Source: Saussurea involucrata (taxonomy: Eukaryota > Streptophyta > Magnoliopsida > Asterales > Asteraceae). Taken from it: a DNA stretch of 64,000 nt. Of this stretch, positions 55,937 to 64,000 are shown piece by piece. Position numbers and translations under genes: made by a program. The first letter of the stretch is position 1. Every line of letters starts with the position of its first letter. The stretch is from assembly GCA_033807775.1 (NCBI GenBank), contig CM066315.1, positions 60,170,820-60,234,819 of the forward strand. The letters run 5' to 3'. A model generated the notes under the pieces. It was not told the origin of the DNA. It did not search any database and worked only from the letters and a program-made list of their open reading frames with translations.

Positions 55937-58900
55937 TCATGAACCCTCATCCCGAAAGTCCCTTTTTATAATCTCCAGCAAAAACTCATTCCATGTATCC
56001 ACTGGACCAGGCATACACCAATGCAAACAATCCTGTGGCGGTGGCCGCCCATCCGCACTCCTTTTCGTTATCTTATTCGGGTCAAGACTCCGGTACGGAC
56101 CCGGATGACCATCATGCCGATACGAAAACACTTTCGTGATGTCCATCAATCTCACCCTTGACTTATTCGTCTTCTTCTTTATACCACGCTCGAACCCCAA
56201 CACCTGTTTATCATGCATCGTGTTCGTGAACCAACTCTCCACCAACTCACCATCCACCGCCGGTTTCACCTTCCCGGTGCACGACCCGCCCGTATTCCAG
56301 GCTCCACCCTCATAATGATCTGGTGAATATGATCGAACCACAGTGAGCCCTTTGAAATTCGGGTTGGTCACGAGTGAGGACATGATGGTTGCAACGGATA
56401 TTTCAAAAGCTTGGGTGTTGTCGACTTTTTTCTTGCGGGTGTTGTCGGGCCACCATAACTGTCCGCCAACGATCTCGTTGTTTAAAATGTAGACGGATTG
56501 TTTTGCGAACCAGTGACCTGAGGAAAGGACGAGAACGTCAACGCTGGGGATGATGTCCATGAAAGTTTCGTCTGGGATATCGAGGTGGAGCTTGTCTACA
56601 CCCGCGGGTGCAAAATCGAATTTTTCGTTTGTTTTGTGGACAAGCCATGACGACCATATTCGGATAATCATTGTGGATGTTGACCGGAAATAATACCGCT
56701 GCATTCTTTTGTTTCCACGGTTTATTGGAGCTTCAACCTGTAATTTTACAAATGGAAATTAAAATAGTTGAAGAAATGTGTAATTTGTTTATTTCTTGAT
56801 AAGAATGCATTAATATTTACTAGCAGTCACAGTTTCATCTCATGCAACATTAAAACCAAAAAATTAATTAATATAATTGAGCCACAAATTGTCTTAAATG
56901 CTACTCCCTGCATTCAAAAATAGAAGGAAACTGAAAAGAAGGGGGGAAAACAGCTTTTCAAAAGCTAATACCTCCCAAATTGAAAATTAACATGGATTCC
57001 TATTATAATTTTGGTACCAACATTCTCAATCTCTAGCATTCACACAGGGCTTTTTAAAAAACCTCAAAAAAATAAGCTAGTTTATGGTTGTCAACAATGC
57101 CTGAGTTTCATGTGCTTGCAATTTACTGTCAGAGCACGAGTCAAACGAAGGCATAGAACTTCACAAGATCGAGGGGAGAAGGCATTACTATAATCATCAG
57201 AAGTTACACTAATAGCATTGAAAATTCTCTGTGTAAAGCCAAAATACAAGTGAAGATAACTGCATATAGTACTTATAAGACAACACATAGAAGAAACACT
57301 TGCCTGCCAAAGTATGCATAGCATCGACTCCATTTGATTTCGAGCAACCGAGTCGCCTATGAAAGCCAATGTCTTTCCCCTCATTAATTCCAAAAACTTC
57401 TTGGGGTCAAATCTAGGAAGGTCACATTGTGTGGGTTTCCATCGCCAATTCTCATACTCTTTGTCGGGCCTACCGTTTCCTTGGCAGTTCTGCATCTGTG
57501 TCAAGACAGGGCATGAGTTGTTCGAGTATAATGGTCCAGCCGAATCATATACCCATTTCCCATGATACAAATCACAGCCTACAAATTTGAGCATCAAAAT
57601 CATGAGTTAGCATATCCAACCGCATTCGGTGTGATCTATAAGTTGGAGCATATAATATTTTTTCAGGATACAAGAATATTATAGTGCCTTCTTCATCTTA
57701 GTTATGGCCAACATGAATATTTCAAAATATTTAGGACCCCCACAATCCTCATGCATCAAGGCTCCTTGAGAAATTCAATCATCCATGGGAAATTATACCA
57801 GAAATGACACCAAATGTCCTTGAACCAATTCAATCATGCTAATACAAGTTACGGCATGGGATCATGTGACAAGTGTCATTTTTGGTGAGAAGTGTGAGAA
57901 GTACTTTTAAACACTTTTAATCAAATACCCTCACATGAATTGTGGCTTAAAAGAAAATTGATCCGGTGCATCTCATCCTAATGTTCGTCCATTTCTCATC
58001 CAACGGTTGATAACCACTTCTCACGCTTCTCACCAAATTTCGCACTTCTCACCGGAACCCAACCCTACAAGTTACATGGCATAACTATCTATACTACTTC
58101 GCATGTATTTGTGGTCAGTTATTGGGGTAAGGAATGTGGTAGGGAGACGCTACGACAGATTTTGAAGTTCTTATCAAGCCTTTTAGAAGGAATATAGTTG
58201 TTTTAGGTTTTAGCCGATTCAAAGTTGACAAATTCTAAATTTGTATTTTGATCAAAATTTCCATTTCCCTTTTCATGAATCAGAACCATGTACAGAACCA
58301 ACAGAAAGTAAAAAAAAATAATAAAGAAACCTTAACATACAATTAGTCATGTATGTTATACAAGTTGACAACTTAGGGCATGTTTACTTGCGGCTTAATT
58401 GGGCTTATTGGTCTATTTGGCTTATTCACACAGCTCTTTTGGGTTGTTTACATACAGCTTATTCGCACAGCTAACGACTTAACCGCACAGATGAAATAGG
58501 TGTGTTGTCCCCATTCAGCCTAAAAAATGACAACCCTACCCCTTATTTAATACACGCCACTTTTACACAAACACGCCTCCTTCCCAAATGAGACACCCCT
58601 ATCAGTCGGCCTCCTTCCCAGATGAGACAGCCCTCATCATCGACCACTGTTCCAGCAATCGGCAACTGTTCCTTTCGGCGACCTCGTTTCCGGTGACAGT
58701 CGACCGTCGATCTGTAGATCGATTTCTATAAAGGTATCGACTTGTAGATCTGTTTCTATAAAAGATCGATTTCTATGTGGTGACTTCCTTTCCGGTAATA
58801 TTTTTCTAGATCGGTTTCTATCTGGTTACTTCCCTTCCAGTATTATTTTTCTACATCGATTTCTTCTTCTATGGGGCGTATCATCGGGAACTACTATATT

Positions 58901-60560
58901 TTGGGTGTATCCTCGATTTCTAGATCAATTCTGAAAAGTAATGGATTTTGGGTACGTGGGGTTGTATCATCGGGATTAAAGAGTGGCTCGATTTCTAGAT
59001 CGATGGCTCTGGATTCGATCTTCAGGAAGAAGATGATGGAGGAGGGGGATTGGTGAAGCAATTGGAAAGAGTGAATGAGGGTGTGGGTTTGATTATGTCA
59101 ACTGGAAATTGAAATGGAAATGGTACTTCAGATGCTGCAAAGGAATTGAAGGAGAGATTGGAGGTTCTTGGTAATGGATTGAAGGGTTTAAATGAAGAAG
59201 ATATTTTTGCAGAGATGAAGGGTGTTGCTTTTTGGATGATATTTTCTTTATGATTTTCTGTTTTGATGTTCCGATAATTTTTGTGTTGCATAAATATCAT
59301 TTGGATTACAAAAAGTAAACACTAATTAATCAAACATTGCATAATTAATACTTAATTAATATTGAGGGGTAAATTGGTCATTTGTCAGATTGTTGATTCA
59401 GATAAAAAAGTAAACAACAATACCCATTTATCCAGGCAGACAAATTTATCCAGACAGACAAATTTATCCATACAGGACGTAATAGAAAATTTGGTAAACA
59501 GCCCCTTAGATGATTAAACGCTCCGCTCCATGTCCATTCTATTATTATGCCTTTCAATTTCCATGAAGCAGACATTATGCAACTCTCGGATGCAGCAAAA
59601 GTAAATGATGACTGCAAAACATCACTTCCAGTGAGGATCAGATAAAGGATAACCACCAGTGATGGTATAGCCACTAAAAAAGATAAACTGATTAGATGAT
59701 AAGCTCATAAGCTCATAAGCCTACCAAATAAAGATTGATAAGTTTGTGTATACGCTTAAAAAAATTACAAAATAATGAAGGTTCAAGAGCAAATGAACAA
59801 ATCAAGGAGAACAAATAAAGCAAAGGTCTAAGCAAACATAAGTGAAGGGGGGACTAAGAACTGTAAAGACATTAGCAATACTAGTTTAGATACGAATGAA
59901 AGAGAGGTTTGCACCTGAATCAACGGTCGTCTTGGTGTCTGAATCAATTGTCGTGTTGGTACCTGACTCAACAGTCGTGTTGGTACCTGACTCAACGGTC
60001 ATGTTGGTATCCGAATCAACCGTCGTGTTGGTAAACGTATCAACCGTCGTGTTGGTAACCGTATCAACAGTCTTGTTGGTCTCCGAGTCAACAGCCTTGT
60101 TGGTCTCCGCGTCAACAGCCTTGTTGGTCTCCGCATCAACAGCCTTGTCGGTATCCGAGTCAACAGCCTTGTCGGTATCCGAGTCAACAGCCTTGTCGGT
60201 ATCCGAGTCAACAGCCTTGTCGGTATCCGAGTCAACAGTCTTGTCGGTACCCGAATCAACAGTCGTATTGGTGCCCGAATCAACAGTCTTGTTGGTACCC
60301 AAATCAACAATCTTTCCTTTTGTTACTGTATCATTCACCGGGATCCCAAATACACTTGTTTCATTATTAGAAGGCGAGAACCCAATTTCGCTGGCTTGAT
60401 TTGGATTATAAAAATACCCACTAACTTTAGACCCAATTGGCTGATAGACCAGAAGCAAGGAAGCAAAAACTAAGAACAAGGCAAGTCCCCCCACTGAAGC
60501 TGCAAATGGTAGAAGCACCTTTGGATAAGCAGCCATTGATTTAGGGGAACCCGATCTCAT
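55937..60560 (-). CDS. YLS7: YLS7/TBL-type polysaccharide O-acetyltransferase-like protein, 3 coding exons
   Basis: Exons (minus): 60560-59915, 57578-57304, 56737-55937, giving 573 residues in one frame. TBL/PMR5 proteins are type II Golgi membrane proteins that O-acetylate wall polymers such as xylan. Seen here: one membrane helix (about 16-40); a stem of sixteen 8-residue repeats (89-216); the PMR5N/TBL start Cys-Asp-Leu-Tyr-His-Gly-Lys-Trp-Val (217-); the catalytic Gly-Asp-Ser (290-292) and the Asp-Cys-Leu-His-Trp motif (543-547). The wording of the C-terminal half matches the YLS7/TBL18 group best. Intron 2 is GC-AG. Intron 1 contains a Harbinger element. The substrate is not predictable from sequence. 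Confidence 0.92.
56738..57303 (-). other. GC-AG intron of the TBL gene
   Basis: The exon end reads TTTGGCAG and the intron starts GCAAGTG, fitting the strong AG|GCAAGT context of GC-AG introns. The acceptor is TTACAG|GTTGAAG. Joining gives Leu-Trp-Gln-Val-Glu-Ala-Pro, as the family requires; no GT alternative keeps this. Confidence 0.8.
58376..59505. mobile_element. Harbinger-type element with TTA duplication inside TBL intron 1
   Basis: The ends GGGCATGTTTACTTGC and reverse of GGTAAACAGCCCC are flanked by TTA (58373-58375 and 59506-59508). No transposase. The plus strand at 59045-59250 reads like a degraded coding fragment (Gly-Gly-Leu-Val-Lys-Gln-Leu-Glu; Ala-Lys-Glu-Leu-Lys-Glu-Arg-Leu-Glu), perhaps captured host sequence. 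I could not name its family. Confidence 0.75.
59915..60296 (-). repeat. 24-base coding repeat array of the TBL stem
   Basis: Sixteen 24-base units encode Thr-Asn-Thr-Thr-Val-Asp-Ser-Gly-type octapeptides (residues 89-216). Eight units carry an Asn-X-Thr N-glycosylation sequon; others have Thr-Asp-Lys or Thr-Asn-Lys-Ala. The array ends at the intron 1 donor. Its 24-base period keeps the opposite strand open as well, giving misleading antisense frames. Confidence 0.9.
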
Positions 60561-60639
60561 GGCTTTCCCAAATCCAAAAAACTAAAAAGAAGCAATACTT
60601 GTGGCAGAAGCGTCTACTTGAAGAAACTAACTCCTCCAT
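60541..60639 (-). promoter_or_regulatory. uORF overlapping the TBL start codon
   Basis: An ATG at 60639 opens a 32-codon frame ending at 60541, so it overlaps the main ATG (60560) in another frame. A second short uORF (ATG 60647, six codons, stop at 60627) lies just upstream. Both could reduce translation. A uORF overlapping the main start cannot reinitiate at that start by normal scanning. Confidence 0.5.
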
Positions 60640-60889
60640 CGCGTCATCTTGTCCCAACAAAGTGAAATGAAATAAAATCCACCTGTAGCATTTTGAAAGG
60701 GAAATAACTAAATATCCAAAATCAAACAACAAGCATATTGCTCAAACCTAGCGCTAGTCATGTGACAAATAACTTAATTTTTTCAACTTCATACTACAGT
60801 TTATAAGTATGATACAGTTCAGATACATTAGAATGAAATGGCAAGATAGTATCAAGAAATGATATTTTTTTAAGTGTATAATATTTATA

Positions 60890-61015
60890 TACGGCAAATG
60901 CAACAAATAAACTCACGCACCCTCCTCACCTTTGGTGAGGTTTGAACCCCTGACCTCCTAGGAGGTCAAAGGCTCCATACCACTAGCCAAACCAAACAAA
61001 CCCATTATATCTCGA
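60890..61015 (-). repeat. tRNA-like SINE fragment
   Basis: On the minus strand an A-box-like TTGGCTAGTGGTATGG is followed by the B-box-like GGTTCAAACC. A 28-base segment CCAAACCAAACAAACCCATTAT occurs at about 60984 and again at 61063. Target duplications are not clear. Confidence 0.5.
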
Positions 61016-61069
61016 TAATACGGACACTCCTGCATTTTATGCTTTCATGTTTCCTTGGATGACCAAACC

Positions 61070-61175
61070 AAACAAACCCATTATATCCCGTTCGAGAGCA
61101 GGGTCCGGAAGCGGTGAGATGTATGCAGACCTGACCTCTACCCCAAAAGATAGAGTGGTTGTTTCTTTGGATGCT
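61070..61175. repeat. Dispersed repeat copy
   Basis: GGTCCGGAAGCGGTGAGATGTATGCAGACCTGACC and AGAGTGGTTGTTTCTTTGG resemble segments at 35632, 35753 and 62850. Probably a SINE-related core. Confidence 0.5.
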
Positions 61176-62086
61176 AAGCTGTATTTCTATATGTTCAAAT
61201 ACAAGTGAAAAGGATAAGGTAAGTAGTGAAATATTGCACTTATTTAATTGATATATGATTCACCTGCTCAATTTAAACAAGAGACTTTCCTATTCCTATT
61301 GGCGTTTTAGGTAGGAGCTCTATTTTGACTTTTGAATTCCCCTTTTGTCCAATCAAATAAACACAGTACCACTCAACATAATGAATTTATGAAGACACAT
61401 TGAATCATTGTAAACATGATATCAACAACATTTCACTGCCAAAGGATATGAATGCAGGATGTTTGAAATTTATACAACTGTAGCCTGTAATAGCGAAGTG
61501 TGCATCCTGGATTCCTGGGTCTCTCTCACTCACTTGTATACCACATGACCTGAATAGCGTATTAATGTTATTAACCTGTTCTTCAGTTTAAACCTACCCA
61601 ATTTGCCACCTATAGAACATTTATATATAGTAAAAGGTAAGATCTTAGACTCTTATTTGAACTAGTTAAACATATGTAGTTGTTTGTACAGGTATGTATC
61701 AATGCTTCAAAATAATTGTGTACTGCAAATAATGATATACCTCTTAATTTCAGCAAAATTGTATCCCTTTAAATAATAAAGATGTGGGTTTTTTTGTATG
61801 CTAGCCGCGCTCTAATACTGACCTTAACGGGAGAACCATCTGCACCAGGGCTCCTTGGCTTTACAAGGGTCAAGGAGGGAAGTATATATCATAGGCAATA
61901 TTTCCCTTGCATTTTTTTTGTAATTGTATTTTTTGGGGGAACATGATGAGTTGAACGTGTATATGTGACAAACATTAATTAAATTGGAAGATGGAACCAT
62001 CTTTGTTTTCTTTAACAATGATATATCAATGCTCTTAGCCTCTTACTATATGTGCCGAATTTCTCTTGTGTTTTTTCGGTGGACAG

Positions 62087-62585
62087 CTTTGTGTCAGGAC
62101 GGATCTATCTGGGAGATGACTTATTCCAGGAATCTTCTGATGATTCTCAAAAGTTATCTAAAAACAGTGAAGGGGCTGGGCATGGTAGGAAAGATAATAA
62201 TCAGAACTTGAAGGTTGTGGAATTGGCGATGCATAGGTGGCCAGAAGAGAATACCCGCCCTTTCCTTTTTGAAATCTTGGCTGATGGGACCATTCTTTGT
62301 TATCATGCTTGCTTGTATGACGGTTTAGAAAATACTTCTAAAAGTGAAGTTGTTTCTACTCAAAGTTCTTCAAACCCAAGTGGGGCAAATGCTTCAAGGC
62401 TTAAAAGTTTGAGGTTCTCCCATGTTCCTTTGGATACATAGACAAGAGAAGAGATGTCAGCTGAAATCCCGTTTCCACGACTAACAATGTTCAAGAATGT
62501 TGGTGGTTACCCTGGTTTCTTCCTCTCTGGCTCAAGGCCTACCTGGCTCATGAGATTCAGAGAGCTGCTTCGAATTCATCCGCAG
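62087..62585 (+). pseudogene. CPSF160 (cleavage/polyadenylation factor subunit 1) exon fragment
   Basis: The frame begins after an AG acceptor at 62086 and ends at CATCCGCAG|GTTACT (62585). Its translation (Lys-Val-Val-Glu-Leu-Ala-Met, Arg-Pro-Phe-Leu-Phe-Glu-Ile-Leu, Gly-Thr-Ile-Leu-Cys-Tyr-His-Ala, Phe-Leu-Ser-Gly-Ser-Arg-Pro) matches an internal part of plant CPSF160, the large scaffold of the mRNA 3'-end complex. A TAG at 62439-62441 replaces an expected Tyr; the frame reads on after it. Only about 166 residues of a protein with about 1400 are present, in the opposite orientation to the TBL gene around it. It keeps exon-like borders, so it is a DNA-level duplicate, not a retrocopy. Confidence 0.8.
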
Positions 62586-63816
62586 GTTACTCTCTCAGTT
62601 CAAAATCATTTCTTTGTTACTGGACTGTGTAGTTTTGTTTGTCTATATTGAGTTGATGATTGAATGTTAGAAGTAACATGGTGACTCATCAAAATTAGGC
62701 TAAAAGACAACTAGTTGCATGTTATGTCATAATTATGCACTTTTTTAGTCTTGTGGAGCTAAAGTTTCTTACAATATGCCACCAATGTTTCCTAAACCAA
62801 ACCGACCTAGTAAATCCCACTCGATAGTAGGATGTTGGGGGTGGGGGAGACATGCAGACCTTGTCCTCTACCGAAAGAGTACAACAGCTGTTTTCATGAG
62901 AACTTCCGACTTATGTAAGAGTGCGAATAAACATGTAGAAGGGACATTGACTAGCAGATAGTATTTGTAAGACTAGAGAAATAAGTAAGAAAAAGTAATG
63001 CGTAATGACATTGAAAGCAGACAATGTAAGGTAAGCCAAAACACCCAAAAACACATAGAACATGTGATATGTGTTGTTAGATCGCATATTAGAGATTATG
63101 TGAACTGAATATGGTGATGAAATAGTCATTTAAATGCAGTTTAGAAATTAGGATTGGTTTTTTTTTTCTTTTTAACCTTTGGGCTCTAGTGCTGTTGTGA
63201 TTCTTAAAGAGCTTGGAGGTTTTCTAGGACGGAAATCATCTGGTATTCTCCTATCAACTCGAATGTGGAAGGACGTAGCTAGTTGTTGTGTACTTGTACA
63301 TCCCTGATATGGTCGTTGGATGTGGTTGAAAGTTATACACAAATAGGTTAAGAGAGTTATAAGCCAATCGCCATGTCAGAAGTTACACAATTTAACAAAA
63401 CAGAATGTCAATTTGTACTTGCTATTGTAGAACATTTGCATAAATTACACAGTATACGTGTACATATCAACCAAACAAATCATCGCCATTAAGAGGAAAG
63501 TTATGACAACCTCCAAATGGCAATCAATTGATCAAACTAATACCCTTCCCTTTTTGGAGAGAACGCGAGCGTACAGACTGAGAATGAGAGACTCACAAGT
63601 CACAAACGTACAATTGTGTTAACTTCGATAGAAATTACTGTGGTTGCACTAGATAGTCCCGATTCCCAAATCTAAAGCATTTATCAGATCATAAACAAAC
63701 CAATTGAGCTAAGCTAAAGCAGATCAAATCGAACTTCAGAATCAAATGACGAAATGTGCTAGGGTTAGAATCAAGTGATCTGTGATCAGCGCGTAAAGTG
63801 AGAGTGTTCAACATAC
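62586..63816. other. Non-coding DNA with a dispersed repeat
   Basis: A repeat core (GGGGGAGACATGCAGACCTTGTCCTCTACC) lies at about 62845-62900. An open segment at 63188-63310 (Val-Val-Ile-Leu-Lys-Glu-Leu-Gly-Gly-Phe-Leu-Gly-Arg) could be another gene fragment but is unidentified. Confidence 0.35.
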
Positions 63817-63990
63817 CGTGTATGGAGCGGAGGAGTTGAGAGATCGCCTAGGATCGGACGGTCGCCGGAAAATGAGCGATTGATTGCACGGAAAACAGAA
63901 GAGTTTATGGTGAAACGTGAGAGGCACAGAAGAGATGAAAACAAGAGGAAGATAATAAATCAGAATTAGAAAGAAAGAAAGAAAAAAACA
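63817..63990 (-). promoter_or_regulatory. Probable distal leader exon and promoter of the TBL gene
   Basis: CT-rich leader-like sequence (minus) with TTTCTTTCTTTCTTTC near 63970 and a CCGTCCGATCC segment. It ends in a GT donor at 63816. The transcription start is not visible; the promoter probably extends beyond the right edge. Confidence 0.4.
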
Positions 63991-64000
63991 CTGAAACCAT

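Larger units (their letters stand above)
60683..63816 (-). other. Probable leader intron of the TBL gene
   Basis: The acceptor GCTACAG|GTGGATT at 60683 and the donor CATACACG|GTATG at 63816 would join a distal leader exon to the exon with the start codon. This is inferred from signals and the leader-like composition of 63817-63990 (CT-rich, CG-containing); no transcript evidence. A different upstream gene could own the distal exon. Confidence 0.45.

Noticed and set aside
59896..60399. Plus-strand frame of 167 codons antisense to TBL exon 1
   Set aside because: The 24-base period of the coding repeats keeps all frames open; the minus strand has the membrane helix, correct splicing and the family match.

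Overview
The window looks like nuclear DNA of a eudicot plant. It holds plant-type genes with GT-AG introns and long 5' leaders (MAP65-3, a YLS7/TBL-type xylan acetyltransferase-like gene, an EBP2 nucleolar protein, a DUF761 protein). These are separated by a dense nest of LTR retrotransposons, MITEs and tRNA-derived SINEs. The transposon families resemble those of asterids, perhaps Asteraceae, but that is a weak inference.

Layout. 1-4480: a truncated copia (SIRE-like) element with a hAT MITE inside its gag, next to an old LTR remnant that carries a younger solo LTR (3234-4074). 5695-14940: a structurally complete minus-strand Ty3/gypsy chromovirus (Tekay/Del type) with 5-bp target duplications; its pol carries a UAG codon and its gag-pol junction carries a 79-nt intron-like segment. 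15474-17173: nested PIF/Harbinger (Tourist-like) elements. 17174-22421: repeat-rich, mostly non-coding DNA with a DC1-type pseudogene and unidentified exon-like segments. 22427-27376: a very young copia element (LTRs differ by one CA unit) whose pol is nevertheless broken. 27737-29302: EBP2 gene with a leader intron and a uORF ending directly at the main ATG. 29303-34780: AT-rich DNA with a Harbinger MITE holding a SINE, a long foldback, and a TIR element that captured the start of a cellulose synthase-like G gene. 34930-35295: DUF761 gene. 35999-41880: MAP65-3 (12 coding exons plus a leader exon). 42071-44238: a MULE holding a Tourist MITE holding a SINE. 44894-54583: an old, degraded gypsy element with a solo LTR and a hAT MITE inside. 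55937-60560, with a leader probably reaching about 63990: a YLS7/TBL-type gene with a 16-copy octapeptide stem and a GC-AG intron; a CPSF160 pseudogene fragment lies in its presumed leader intron.

Functional picture. The intact host genes are unrelated: ribosome biogenesis (EBP2), phragmoplast microtubule bundling (MAP65-3), cell-wall polysaccharide O-acetylation (TBL) and an unknown small membrane protein (DUF761). They share no operon-like logic. What links the window is transposon activity: gene capture (CslG, possibly CPSF160 and a Harbinger-borne coding-like stretch), MITE insertion in introns and promoters, and a layered insertion history readable from target-site duplications. I found no clear new multi-gene system. 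The most interesting signals are the gypsy junction intron, the coupled uORF of EBP2, the TBL stem array that ends at a splice site, and the broken but recently inserted copia.
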